Positions 48,915 to 57,848 of a DNA stretch of 64,000 nucleotides are shown piece by piece. Numbering within the stretch: position 1 is the stretch's first letter; each line of letters begins with the position of its first letter. This DNA is from Microbacterium immunditiarum. Its GTDB lineage: Bacteria; Actinomycetota; Actinomycetes; Actinomycetales; Microbacteriaceae. The stretch is taken from assembly GCF_013409785.1 (NCBI RefSeq), contig NZ_JACCBV010000001.1:3100001-3164000 (forward strand), written 5' to 3'. The notes under the pieces were generated by a model. The model was not told the DNA's origin and searched no databases. It saw nothing but the letters and a program-made list of their open reading frames with translations. The translations under genes were made by a program, and so were the position numbers.

Positions 48915-50450
48915 ATGGCCTCAGCGCCCGAAGGCGGCGACGCGCGCGCGACCGCTGCGGGCCGGGGCTCTCGCGGAGCACTGGTGGCGACGTGCTTGTC
49001 GACGCTGGTGGTCAACGCCAACACCTCTGCCGTGAGCATCCTGCTCCCGGCCATCAGCGAGGACACCGGAACCTCTGTGGACACCCTTCAGTGGGCCGTC
49101 ACCGGCTACTCGCTCATGGGTGCCGCGGTCATCGTCACGTCCGGATCGCTGGGCGACGTGTTCGGGCGCAAGAAGGTGTTCCAGCTCGGCCTGCTCCTGT
49201 TCGTCGCCTCCTGCGTGTTCATCGCCCTCTCCACCACAGGGCTCGCGGTGATCGTCGGCCGGATCATCCAGGGCGCGGCGGGCGCCACGATCCTCGCGTG
49301 CGGGCTCAGCATCCTCACCGTCGCGAACGAGGGCCGCGAGCAGCTTCGCGCCGTGTCGCTGTGGGGCGCAGCCGCGGCCATCGGCGCGGCCGCCGGACCG
49401 CTTGTGGGTGGTGTCCTCGTGGACTTCACGGGCTGGCAGGGTCTCTTCTGGATCGACGCCGTGGTCGCCGTGGTCTGCATGGTGATCAGCTACTTCGCGA
49501 TTCAGGAGTCGCGCGACGAAGGACGGTCTCGCTCGATCGACTATCTGGGCACTGTGCTCGTGGCTCTGACGCTGAGCCCGATCGTCCTGGCGACCGCCCA
49601 GGGGCCGCAGTGGGGATGGGTCTCGATCCCCACGCTCGTCTGCGTCGTCGTCTCAGTCGCCAGCGGCTTCGCGTTCGTCTTCACCGAGAAGCGCGTCGCC
49701 GTGCCGCTCCTCGACCTCGCTCTGCTGCGCAACGTCGTGCTTGTCGCCTCGACCGCCGCCATCCTCATCGGCGCGGGAACGATCAACGGGCTCATGTATC
49801 TGCTGAGCCTGTACTTCCAGAACCCCGACGCGCTCGGCATGACCCCGTTCCAGGCCGGACTCGCGATGCTCCCCGCAACGGTGGGGCTCGTCGTCGTGGC
49901 ACCGCTCGTGCCGCGCTTCGCCGCGAAGATCGGCGGGCGGAAGGTCGTCGCGCTGGGCTTCCTGATCACTGCGATCGGATTCGCCGTCGTCGGATTCGTG
50001 CAGCCGTCGTGGCTCTACCTCTCGTTCGTCCTGCCGCTGATCGCGATCGCGGTCGGCATGGGATTGTCGAACGGCCCCGCGTCAGCGGCCGCCACGGCCT
50101 CCGTCTCGCAGGAACAGGTCGGCGCCGCATCCGGCGTCTCGAACATGGCGCGCTACGTGGGCGCCGCCGTCGCCACCGCACTGGCCGCCACGATCTACTC
50201 GTCGGTCATCACGGCGCGGACCGATGCGGGCGTCGACATGTCCGGAGCCCTCGCATCGGGACTCGCCGCCGCATCGTGGGTGATGGCCGGACTCAGCCTC
50301 GCGGGCGTGCTTATGGCCTTCCTGTTGAGGAAGCACCGGATGCCGCGCGGAACGCTCGCGGATGCCGCCGCGGCTGCCGCCGCCCACACCCACACTCTGC
50401 CGACCACGGCATCGGGCGCGGGCGAGGGCGCCGAGCTTCCGCGACGCTGA
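48915..50450 (+). CDS. MFS transporter, DHA2 (EmrB/QacA) family
   Basis: 511 residues, 14 helices. Motifs QWAVTGYSLMGAAVIVTSGSLGDVFGRKKVF (motif A, split here), GAAGATILACGLSIL (motif C region). Multidrug or metabolite exporter; substrate unknown. AAGGGG ribosome site. Divergent from the GadC-like operon and sharing its control region. Ends 100 bases before a strong terminator. Confidence 0.86.
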   Translation: MASAPEGGDARATAAGRGSRGALVATCLSTLVVNANTSAVSILLPAISEDTGTSVDTLQWAVTGYSLMGAAVIVTSGSLGDVFGRKKVFQLGLLLFVASCVFIALSTTGLAVIVGRIIQGAAGATILACGLSILTVANEGREQLRAVSLWGAAAAIGAAAGPLVGGVLVDFTGWQGLFWIDAVVAVVCMVISYFAIQESRDEGRSRSIDYLGTVLVALTLSPIVLATAQGPQWGWVSIPTLVCVVVSVASGFAFVFTEKRVAVPLLDLALLRNVVLVASTAAILIGAGTINGLMYLLSLYFQNPDALGMTPFQAGLAMLPATVGLVVVAPLVPRFAAKIGGRKVVALGFLITAIGFAVVGFVQPSWLYLSFVLPLIAIAVGMGLSNGPASAAATASVSQEQVGAASGVSNMARYVGAAVATALAATIYSSVITARTDAGVDMSGALASGLAAASWVMAGLSLAGVLMAFLLRKHRMPRGTLADAAAAAAAHTHTLPTTASGAGEGAELPRR

Positions 50451-50552
50451 CGGGTGGGTTCGCGCCGACGGACTCGCCTCCGACCGTCACGGTCGCGGAC
50501 CCCGGTGCGGACGCGACGGCGGCCCTCCCGAACGGCCCCACGCAGAAAGGCG

Positions 50553-50584
50553 CCGGCCCCGCGGTCCGAGGACCGCGGGGCCGG
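50553..50584. terminator. bidirectional terminator between MFS and acyl-CoA dehydrogenase genes
   Basis: 15-base arms CCGGCCCCGCGGTCC / GGACCGCGGGGCCGG with a 2-base centre, midway between two converging genes. Confidence 0.85.
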
Positions 50585-50600
50585 AGCCGTACCGTGCCGA

Positions 50601-51797
50601 TCAGCGGAAGGCCGACTCCCCCGTCAGCAGCTGACCGAGCACGAGCGTGTGCATCTCGACGGTGCCCTCGTACGTGAGCACGGACTCGAGGTTGTTCTGG
50701 TGACGGATCACCGGGTACTCGAGCGAGATGCCGTTCGCGCCGAGGATCGTGCGTGCGGTGCGGGTGATCTCGAGCGCCTCGCGCACGTTGTTGAGCTTGC
50801 CGATGCTCACCTGCTCCGGACGCAGCCGGCTGGCGTCCTTGCGGCGCCCGAGGTGCACCGCGAGGAGGTATCCCTTGATGTACTCGAGCGACATGTCGGC
50901 GAGCTTCTGCTGCGTGAGCTGGAACGCTGCGATCGGCCGACCGAACTGGATGCGGTCGATCGCGTAGCGGCGGGCGACCTCGAGGCTCGAGCGCGCGGCG
51001 CCGAGCGCGCCCCACACGATGCCGTAGCGGGCCTCGTTGAGGCACGCGAGCGGACCCTTGAGTCCACGCGCCTCGGGGAGCATCGCGGATGCGGGCAGCC
51101 GCACGCCGTCGAGCACGAGCTCGCCGGTCGCCGACGCGCGCAGAGACATCTTGTGCTTGATCTCGGGAGCCGAGAATCCGGGGGTGTCGGTCGGGACGAC
51201 GAATCCGCGGATGCCCTCCGCAGTGCCCGCCCACACGACGGCGATGTCGGCGTAGGGCGCGTTCGAGATCCACATCTTGCGCCCGTCGAGGACCCAGTCG
51301 TCGCCGTCGCGACGTGCGACGGTCTTCATGCTGCCGGGGTCGGAGCCGACGTCGGGCTCGGTGAGGCCGAAGCATCCGATCGCTACTCCTGCCGCCATGC
51401 GGGGCAGCCACTCCTGCTTCTGCTCCTCGGAGCCCCAGTGCCAGATCGCGAACATCGCGAGCGAGCCCTGGACCGACACGAGCGACCGCAGGCCCGAGTC
51501 GGTGGCCTCGAGCTCGAGACACGCCAAGCCGTATTCCGTGGCGGACATGCCGGCGCATCCGTAGCCTTCGAGGTGCATGCCGAGCACGCCGAGGTCGCCG
51601 AGCTCCTTCGTGAGCTCGCGGATGTTCGGGATCTCGCCCGCTTCGAACCACTCCGCGATGTAGGGCTCGGCGACGCGGTCGAGAGCCTGGCGGACCGCGT
51701 CGCGGACGGCCTTCTCGTCCGCGGTCAGCAGGCTGTCCAGGCCCGCCGGATCCGTCGGCTCCGGCGCCGGCAGACTCATCGGATCGATGTGGGTCAC
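50601..51797 (-). CDS. glutaryl-CoA-dehydrogenase-like acyl-CoA dehydrogenase
   Basis: 398 residues. FAD-binding FGLTEPDVGSDPGS and the catalytic base in LTYEGTVEMHT near residue 374, which is the place of the GCDH Glu. The LRSLVSVQGSLAM segment resembles the Arg-bearing GCDH carboxylate-binding loop. This points to glutaryl-CoA dehydrogenase (oxidation plus decarboxylation to crotonyl-CoA). GTG start overlaps the CoA-transferase stop (GTGA), so the two act in sequence. Confidence 0.8.
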   Translation of the reverse strand: MTHIDPMSLPAPEPTDPAGLDSLLTADEKAVRDAVRQALDRVAEPYIAEWFEAGEIPNIRELTKELGDLGVLGMHLEGYGCAGMSATEYGLACLELEATDSGLRSLVSVQGSLAMFAIWHWGSEEQKQEWLPRMAAGVAIGCFGLTEPDVGSDPGSMKTVARRDGDDWVLDGRKMWISNAPYADIAVVWAGTAEGIRGFVVPTDTPGFSAPEIKHKMSLRASATGELVLDGVRLPASAMLPEARGLKGPLACLNEARYGIVWGALGAARSSLEVARRYAIDRIQFGRPIAAFQLTQQKLADMSLEYIKGYLLAVHLGRRKDASRLRPEQVSIGKLNNVREALEITRTARTILGANGISLEYPVIRHQNNLESVLTYEGTVEMHTLVLGQLLTGESAFR

Positions 51798-52957
51798 GGT
51801 GTTTCCTCCTCTTGCAGCCAGCGACGGATCTCTTCGCTGTGTTGGCCCAGCCGGGGCGGGGCGACATATTCGGTGATCGGGGTGTCGGAGAACGAGATGG
51901 GGTTGCGCACCTGCGCGGGCCGCCCCTCCCCGACGTAGACGAGGGGTTCGAGCCCCAAGCGGTCGGCGAGGCGGAAGCCGTCCGCCACGGTGCCGACCTT
52001 GCCGACGGGCACGCCGACGGCAGACAGGCGTTCGACCCAGACATCCGCCGGTTCGCGCGTGAGCCGCGCCGACAGGGCGGCGATGAGCTCGGCGCGGCGG
52101 TGGACGCGTGCGGAGTTCGTCGCGAAGCGCTCGTCGTCGGCGAGCGTCTCGTCGCCGACGACCGCGGCGAGGCGGCGGAACTGACCGTCGTTGCCGCACG
52201 CGATCGCGATATCGCCGTCCGCGCTCGGGAGGAGCTCGTAAGGGGCGATCGACGGATGCGTGTTGCCGGCGCGCCCCGGAGCGACGCCGGTCGTGAGGTA
52301 CGACGACGCCTGGTTGACGAGCGATCCGAGCAGGCTCGAGAGCAGGTTGGCCTCGACCCGCTGCCCGCGGCCCGTCCCGCGCCGAGCGTGGAGGGCCGCG
52401 AGGATGCCGATCGTCGCGTCCTTCGCGGTCAGGACGTCGACCAGCGCGACGCCCACCTTCACGGGGCGTCCGCCGTCGGCATCCGAGTCTCCGGTGATCG
52501 ACATGAGCCCGCCGACCGCCTGGACGAGGAAGTCGTAGCCCGGAAGATCCGCGCCCGCTCCCCCGCCGAAGCCCGAGATCGAGCAGTACACGACTCCGGG
52601 GTTCTCCTCGCGCACCTGCTCGTAGCCGAGCCCTCGCTTCTCGAGCGCGCCCGAGCGAAAGTTCTCGAGCACGACGTCGGCGCGGCGGGCGAGCTCACGG
52701 GCGAGCTCGCGGTCGTCGGGGTCGTCGAGGTCGAGCGTGACCGACTGCTTGTTTCGGTTGGCGCTCTCGAAGTAGGAGGCGCTGTTGTCGGTCCACGGGG
52801 GGCCCCACGCGCGGGTGTCGTCGCCCGCCTCCGGGCGCTCGACCTTGATCACGCGCGCGCCGAGGTCGGCGAGCGTCGCGGCCGCGAGCGGACCGGCGAG
52901 CACGCGACTGAAATCGGCGACCAGGATGCCGGCGAGCGGTGCGTGGGGAGAGGCCAT
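51794..52957 (-). CDS. CaiB/BaiF family CoA-transferase
   Basis: 387 residues, class III CoA-transferase. N-terminal LVADFSRVLAGPLAAATLADLGARVIKVE and NRNKQSVTLDL; the catalytic Asp sits in PGYDFLVQAVGG near residue 140. Coupled to a glutaryl-CoA dehydrogenase-like gene, so probably moves CoA from succinyl-CoA to glutarate (SUGCT type). Starts 72 bases downstream of the LysR gene, which ends at 53030. Confidence 0.83.
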   Translation of the reverse strand: MASPHAPLAGILVADFSRVLAGPLAAATLADLGARVIKVERPEAGDDTRAWGPPWTDNSASYFESANRNKQSVTLDLDDPDDRELARELARRADVVLENFRSGALEKRGLGYEQVREENPGVVYCSISGFGGGAGADLPGYDFLVQAVGGLMSITGDSDADGGRPVKVGVALVDVLTAKDATIGILAALHARRGTGRGQRVEANLLSSLLGSLVNQASSYLTTGVAPGRAGNTHPSIAPYELLPSADGDIAIACGNDGQFRRLAAVVGDETLADDERFATNSARVHRRAELIAALSARLTREPADVWVERLSAVGVPVGKVGTVADGFRLADRLGLEPLVYVGEGRPAQVRNPISFSDTPITEYVAPPRLGQHSEEIRRWLQEEETP

Positions 52958-53014
52958 GCAATCCAGTGTCACGGCGCAGAGCCATGATCGGAAGTATCAA
53001 TAACGGCACCCGAC

Positions 53015-53031
53015 GATACCCTGCGGGTATC
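53015..53031. promoter_or_regulatory. inverted repeat GATACCC-N3-GGGTATC, possible LysR site
   Basis: Perfect 7-base arms at 53015-53031, partly inside the LysR stop. Another GTATC at 52994-52998 makes three related half-sites before the CoA-transferase gene. May be an operator or a weak hairpin. Confidence 0.4.
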
Positions 53032-53917
53032 ACTCGTTGAGCGAAGCCGCGAGCGCGATGAGTTTCGCCAGCGCGGGGTTCGGATCGGCCCTGCGCCACG
53101 CGAGCCGCACCTCGACCGGGCCGAGGCTCGGCCGCACGGGCCGGAACACGACGTCGTGCACCGGGATGCTCTCGCTCACGCCCGAGAAGGTGAGCGCGAG
53201 TCCCGCGCCCGCGTCGACCATGAGCAGCTGAGTCGCCGAGTCGACGGCCGTCTCGACGATCCGCGGCACGAACCCCCCGCGCGTGCCGAGCAGGTGCAGC
53301 CGGTTCGAGAGCGTCGCGCCCGTTCCGCCCGGGAGCACGACCCACGGCTCGTCGGCGAGGGGCTCGGGCGCCAGCTCGGCCGAGGTCGCGAGCGGATGCC
53401 CCGCCGGCAGCGCCACGAGCAGCTCCTCCTCCGCAAGGATGCACGACTCGACCTCCGGCGGGAGGCGGTCCCAGCGTCCGAGGATCGCATCCAGCCCCCC
53501 CGCCAGCAGCCGCTCGAGCCCCGGCTCGGACAGCTGTGAACCACGCAGGTCGAGCGTGAGCTCGGGAGCGTCGCGACGGACCTTGCCGACGAGCGCACCG
53601 ACGACGGCATTCACGGATGCCCCGGAGAACCCGAGGCTCACCCGGCCGGACTCGCCCCGCTGCATCCGTCGCACGATCTCGGTGATGCGCTCCGACTGCA
53701 TCACGAGGGATCGCGCAGGCTCGACGAGCGCCTCGCCCACCGGTGTGAGCGTGACCCGGCGGGGCCCGCGTTCGAACAGCGTCGCCCCGAGCTCCTGCTC
53801 GATCGAGCGGATCATGCGGCTGAGCGGCGGCTGCGCGATGTGCAGCCGCCGCGCGGCGCGCCCGAAGTGCAGCTCCTCCGCCACGGCGAGGAACGCCCGG
53901 GCCTTGTGCACGTCCAT
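53030..53917 (-). CDS. LysR family transcriptional regulator
   Basis: 295 residues. N-terminal winged helix-turn-helix (VAEELHFGRAARRLHIAQPPLSRMI) and a periplasmic-binding-protein-like effector domain. Placed just upstream of and in the same direction as the CoA-transferase and acyl-CoA dehydrogenase genes, so a likely activator of them, with glutarate or a derivative as inducer. TACGCT-N7-ATG upstream. Confidence 0.85.
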   Translation of the reverse strand: MDVHKARAFLAVAEELHFGRAARRLHIAQPPLSRMIRSIEQELGATLFERGPRRVTLTPVGEALVEPARSLVMQSERITEIVRRMQRGESGRVSLGFSGASVNAVVGALVGKVRRDAPELTLDLRGSQLSEPGLERLLAGGLDAILGRWDRLPPEVESCILAEEELLVALPAGHPLATSAELAPEPLADEPWVVLPGGTGATLSNRLHLLGTRGGFVPRIVETAVDSATQLLMVDAGAGLALTFSGVSESIPVHDVVFRPVRPSLGPVEVRLAWRRADPNPALAKLIALAASLNE

Positions 53918-53924
53918 CAGGGGA

Positions 53925-53930
53925 AGCGTA
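53925..53930 (-). promoter_or_regulatory. -10-like hexamer TACGCT, leaderless arrangement
   Basis: TACGCT-N7-ATG before the LysR gene, no ribosome site. Confidence 0.4.
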
Positions 53931-53954
53931 CGGTGCGACGGTCGCGGGAATGGC

Positions 53955-53983
53955 GAAGGCCGCCCGTCGGGGCGGCGGCCTTC
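53955..53983 (-). terminator. terminator of tRNA-Arg
   Basis: 10-bp stem GAAGGCCGCC / GGCGGCCTTC with a GC-rich loop, 13 bases past the tRNA 3' end. Confidence 0.7.
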
Positions 53984-53995
53984 ATCCGCTCTTCG

Positions 53996-54068
53996 CGCCC
54001 CCGACAGGAATCGAACCTGCGACCTTTGGTACCGGAAACCAACGCTCTATCCCCTGAGCTACGGAGGC
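53996..54068 (-). tRNA. tRNA-Arg (anticodon CCG)
   Basis: 73 bases without an encoded CCA. The 7-bp acceptor stem (GCCTCCG with CGGGGGC), D arm, anticodon stem TTGGT/ACCAA with loop TTCCGGT, and T arm GCAGG-TTCGAAT-CCTGT all fold. The anticodon CCG reads CGG. Confidence 0.95.
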
Positions 54069-54078
54069 GTACCGATCG

Positions 54079-54084
54079 AGGTTA
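54079..54084 (-). promoter_or_regulatory. candidate -10 (TAACCT) of tRNA-Arg
   Basis: TAACCT on the minus strand, 10 bases before the tRNA 5' end; spacing suits a primary transcript that begins close to the mature end. Confidence 0.4.
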
Positions 54085-54140
54085 TCACCGCCCGCTGGGC
54101 ACGCCGTGCAGGCGGCGCCGCGCTCCCCCCGCACAACGAT

Positions 54141-54187
54141 GATCGCCCCCGGGAAACGCGGTCCGAAGACCACGCCCGGGGGCGATC
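54141..54187 (-). terminator. terminator behind the M28 peptidase gene
   Basis: Perfect 13-bp arms GATCGCCCCCGGG / CCCGGGGGCGATC around a 21-base loop with its own GGTC-CGAA-GACC stem, 160 bases after the gene. The rest of the 54069-54346 gap shows nothing else clear. Confidence 0.7.
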
Positions 54188-54346
54188 GTCAATGCGATGT
54201 GCGGTCTCTGTATCCGGTTCCCTTTCGGGTTCCTCGTTCCTGTTTTCTCTTCGCAGAACCGAAGATACTCACCTCACGACGGCCGTCAAGAGTTCACTCG
54301 GAAGTCACTTCGACGTCATGTTGAAGGTGAGATCCACGCGCCGATC

Positions 54347-55957
54347 TCAGCCCGCGAATCGGTTCTTGAAGGCGTCCATGCTCTTGCCCGCGCCGTGCGA
54401 CTTCCCGGGCGCGCTGACGCCGTTCACGGTCGACGTGTCGAACGCGAAGGTGATGACCGCGGTGGCGACCGCGTCGGAGTTCACGTCGAGCGCGTGCAGG
54501 TTCACGTTGCCTTCCAGGTCGTACTCGGCACGAAGCAGGTCGTACAGCGTGACGTCCTGCCCGGCACCGGTCAGGTTGTCGCACGGCTGGTGGTAGCACG
54601 GGTCGTACGCCGCGTCGATCACGCCGCCGTACAGCGCCGCCTCGTCAACGGTCTTCTTGTCCTCCGCACCGGTGAACAGACCGCCCGCGGGGATGTCCAC
54701 CGCGATGAACGGCCCGTAGTCGCTGCGGCCCGAGAAGTCCGTGTCCTGGTAGGGCTCTCCGACGCTGTCGTAGTAGGCCTCGAAGACGTCCTCGATCTGA
54801 GCCGACCCCTCGGGGATGAATCCCGGAGCGGCGGTCCCGCCCGAGTTGTCACCGTCGTAGATGCCGAACATGTAGTTCGGCGAGCCGATCATGTCGAAGT
54901 TGAGGTACAGCGCGATGTCTCCACGCTCCTGCTCGCTCAGGTTCTCGACGTAGTACTCCGAGCCGAGCAGACCCTCCTCCTCGGCACCCCACCACGCGAA
55001 GCGCACCGTGTTGTTCGGCTTGACCTTCTGCATCTGGATCGCCGTCTCCAGCAGCGCGGCGCTGCCCGAGCCGTTGTCGTTGATGCCGGCGCCGTCCTGG
55101 ACGCCGTCGAGGTGCGCGCCGGCCATCACGACGTTGTCATCGTTGCCGGCCTGGGTCTCGGCGAACACGTTCCACGCGGTGCGGATCTCCTCGTCGTAGT
55201 CGACGGTGACCGTGACGATCGCCCCCGGCGTCGAGTTCAGGTCCTCACCGGCATCGGCCGTGACGAAGACCGTCGGGATCGTGAGCCCCGTGGCGTCGCC
55301 GATCATGTTGAGGAGGCCCTCGCGGTCAGTCGGGATGCTCTGGCCCTCGTTCATGATGATCGCACCCGCCGCGCCCGCCGCCTCGGCGTTGAGCGCCTTG
55401 ACCGCGAAGCCGCAGGTTCCGCGCTGCATGAGCGCGATCGAGCCCACCGGGAAGCCGGCGAAGTCGGCGGCCTCGCAGCCGCTGGAGTTGCTGTTCGGCG
55501 GGTCGTCCTCGTCGACGAGCACGATGCCCACCGGCACGAGGGGTGCGGTCGCGGTGCCCTCGGGGCTGCCCGAGTCGAACCGGTTCCGCAGGAAGTCGGT
55601 GCCGTCGATGAACGTGCGGGGGTTCGGCGAGACCCGGACGAGCGCGTTGTTCTCATCGAAGTAGGGGAACTCGAAGTCCTGGACGACCGGCGAGTACCCC
55701 GCGTCCGTCAGCTGGTCCACGACGTAATCGACGGATGCCTCATACCCGGGGCGTCCCGCCGCACGGTCGCCGTGCTCGTCGGCGATTGCCTGGAAAGCCT
55801 GGAGGTGGTCCATCACACCCTCGAGCGTGACCGCCTTCGTGAGCTTCTTGGCGGAGTTGTTGTTCGGTACCGCGAGTGCGGGTGACGCGATCGCCAGGCT
55901 GGCGGCGACCGCGCCGACGGCGACGAAGGCCGCCGTCCGCGTCTTCCTCTTCAGCAT
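54347..55957 (-). CDS. secreted M28 family zinc aminopeptidase with PA domain
   Basis: 536 residues. Signal peptide (basic MLKRKTR, hydrophobic AAFVAVGAVAASLAIA, cleavage near ASPALA). A PA inserted domain lies near residues 120-250 (GTCGFAVKALNAEAAGAAGAII). Zinc ligands of M28: GAHLDGV near 278, NDNGSG, the Glu pair in WGAEEEGLLG, NFDMIG, and His in CYHQPCDN. Releases N-terminal amino acids from peptides outside the cell. No anchor or LPXTG, so probably free. Confidence 0.88.
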   Translation of the reverse strand: MLKRKTRTAAFVAVGAVAASLAIASPALAVPNNNSAKKLTKAVTLEGVMDHLQAFQAIADEHGDRAAGRPGYEASVDYVVDQLTDAGYSPVVQDFEFPYFDENNALVRVSPNPRTFIDGTDFLRNRFDSGSPEGTATAPLVPVGIVLVDEDDPPNSNSSGCEAADFAGFPVGSIALMQRGTCGFAVKALNAEAAGAAGAIIMNEGQSIPTDREGLLNMIGDATGLTIPTVFVTADAGEDLNSTPGAIVTVTVDYDEEIRTAWNVFAETQAGNDDNVVMAGAHLDGVQDGAGINDNGSGSAALLETAIQMQKVKPNNTVRFAWWGAEEEGLLGSEYYVENLSEQERGDIALYLNFDMIGSPNYMFGIYDGDNSGGTAAPGFIPEGSAQIEDVFEAYYDSVGEPYQDTDFSGRSDYGPFIAVDIPAGGLFTGAEDKKTVDEAALYGGVIDAAYDPCYHQPCDNLTGAGQDVTLYDLLRAEYDLEGNVNLHALDVNSDAVATAVITFAFDTSTVNGVSAPGKSHGAGKSMDAFKNRFAG

Positions 55958-56098
55958 TGTGTGCCCTTTCCGCCGGCGACCCCGATGTCACCGGCCCTGC
56001 GCGGGAGACTTTCACACGATGCGCGACGCGTCTAGGCCCAGTTCCCGCTTGCTCACGAAGACCTCATGTCCGGCGGGCCGCGGTCGGGGCATCCGTCT

Positions 56099-56419
56099 CT
56101 ATTCGTGGCCGACGAGCTTGAGCCCGACCACGCAGCCCACGAGTCCGAGGATCAGCAGCAGACGCACGATCGAGAACGACTCGGCGCCGGTGATCATCGC
56201 GTACGCGACGGTCAGCGCCGCTCCGATGCCGACCCACACGGCGTATGCGGTGCCGGTCGGGATGTCGCGCATGGCCCACGCGAGCCCGCCCATGCTGGCG
56301 ACGAGCGCGATTCCGAAGACCACGCTCGACCAGAACTTGGTGAAGCCCTCGGACTTGCCGAGCGCGGTGGCCCACACGGCCTCGAGCACACCGGAGATGA
56401 TGAGGATGACCCACGACAT
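56099..56419 (-). CDS. SMR exporter, SugE/Gdx (guanidinium) type
   Basis: 106 residues, four helices. Glu13 in ISGVLEAVWA is the SMR proton/substrate site, and LAWAMRDIPTGTAYAVWVGIGA is the SugE/Gdx-type signature rather than the EmrE drug type. Gdx proteins export guanidinium by two-proton antiport. AGGAG lies 9 bases before the ATG. A -10-like TAGGCT sits in the upstream gap. Confidence 0.82.
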   Translation of the reverse strand: MSWVILIISGVLEAVWATALGKSEGFTKFWSSVVFGIALVASMGGLAWAMRDIPTGTAYAVWVGIGAALTVAYAMITGAESFSIVRLLLILGLVGCVVGLKLVGHE

Positions 56420-56557
56420 GACAGCGTCTCCTGGCCAGTCTTGTCGCACACCGGGTACTGAACCCTCGTCCGGGGACCCTGTCGGGATCCGCGGGCCAGC
56501 CTAGCGAGTCGCCCTGGGCAGGCCCCGGGCGGCTCGCCGCGAGCGGAGCAGGCGGCG

Positions 56558-57724
56558 TCAGGGCGACAGAGACTCGCGCCGCGGAGCCAGCAACATCGCA
56601 AGCCATTCGGCGCCGCGCGGCACTGTTCCCTCGCGCGACGCAACCCACGCGCGGACCTCGTCGAGAAACGCCTCGCGATGCTCGTCGTCGTCGAACTCTT
56701 CGGGGTCGTCGAGAGCCGCCCGGACCTCGTCCATCGTCATGCCGCGAAAGAGGTCCTCGCGCCCCGGCCGGCGCTCGTCGATCGCGTGCGCGACCGCCTC
56801 GATCACCGCGCGATCGCGGAACGGGTAGGGCGCCCGGAGGCTGGAACGAGTCGGGAGGAACGAGATGCCAAGCCACCCGAGAAGCTCGTCGCCCTCGCGC
56901 AGGCGCAGGTCGATGTGGATGCCGAGGCGCAGCGAGTCCCCCGCGCCGGTGTCGACCTCGACGTAATCGGATGTCACTTCGCCGATGCTCGACCACGGCA
57001 CCGTGTACTGCGCATGCGGCCTACGCCCGCCCCGCCAGACCGCGATCCCCGCGTGGTCGACCACCAGCGTGGAAAGCATTGGCACGCGTGCACGCCACCT
57101 GCCGCATTCCGCACCGCACACGTCCCGCAGCACGAGGCCCGCGGAGATCGTGTCGAAAAATCCGAAGTAGGCGGACAGCACGAGAGCTTGCGGATGCTCC
57201 GCCGCGAGTCGCGCGTTGCGAGCGAGAAGCGGGCGCGTCCATACGAACTGGTTGGCGAAGACGAGCCACGCGATCCCGCCCGCGCCGGCGGCGATGAGCA
57301 CGGCGACCGCAACCGCGGGATCGGCGCGCTCCGCATTCACGACCAGCCACCACACCGTTGCGGAGAGCACGACGCCCGCTCCGATGAGCACGGCCCATCC
57401 CATGAGCGACCGTCCCCGTCTGCGCTCGAGATCATCCGGCGTCGTGACGGCGGCCGGCGGCAGCGCCGAGGTCGATGCCCGGCCGTTACGCGGCGGAACG
57501 TACTCCGCCGCGGCCATCCGACGCCGGAAGGCGACGAGGGCAGCGACCGCCGTCACGATCGTGACCAGCGCGGTCCCGCCGACGATCATTCGGACGTCGC
57601 CGTCGAAACGGAGGAAGCCGACGAGGACTGCGGCCGGCACCGCCCATGCGAAGCCGGCACGCACGTAGTACGCGAGGAACTGCCGGATGACGCCGCGTCG
57701 GCGAGAGGGGTCGGCGGCACTCAT
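56558..57724 (-). CDS. four-helix membrane protein, unknown
   Basis: 388 residues. Helices near 18-38, 42-66, 105-128 and 138-158, then a soluble 230-residue part with a strand-rich PH-like middle (VPMLSTLVVDHAGIAVWRGG, VPWSSIGEVTSDYVEVDTG) and a charged helical end. The layout resembles PH-like membrane proteins of actinobacteria. AAGGAG ribosome site before ATG 57724. The N-terminal frame beyond it is unlikely. Confidence 0.6.
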   Translation of the reverse strand: MSAADPSRRRGVIRQFLAYYVRAGFAWAVPAAVLVGFLRFDGDVRMIVGGTALVTIVTAVAALVAFRRRMAAAEYVPPRNGRASTSALPPAAVTTPDDLERRRGRSLMGWAVLIGAGVVLSATVWWLVVNAERADPAVAVAVLIAAGAGGIAWLVFANQFVWTRPLLARNARLAAEHPQALVLSAYFGFFDTISAGLVLRDVCGAECGRWRARVPMLSTLVVDHAGIAVWRGGRRPHAQYTVPWSSIGEVTSDYVEVDTGAGDSLRLGIHIDLRLREGDELLGWLGISFLPTRSSLRAPYPFRDRAVIEAVAHAIDERRPGREDLFRGMTMDEVRAALDDPEEFDDDEHREAFLDEVRAWVASREGTVPRGAEWLAMLLAPRRESLSP

Positions 57725-57848
57725 GGCGGCGCTGCTCCTTGTCGTTCGTCGAAACCACGGGTGAGGCACCTGTGGGGTCACCCAGCCCCATGGAATCGCG
57801 CACATACCGCCCGAGCCGGCTGAAGTCTACCTCCCGGCCGTCCGCGCG

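Noticed and set aside
56420..56500. Guanidine riboswitch before the SugE/Gdx gene
   Set aside because: The leader end GACAAGACTGGCCAGGAGA faintly resembles the ykkC core, but the CTAGGG-type start fits a -10 element better and the other core stretches are missing. An Infernal scan with the guanidine-I model would settle it.
57757..57785. GGGTGA...TCACCC before the unknown four-helix membrane gene
   Set aside because: Half-sites are in the reverse order and spaced differently from the palindromic set.
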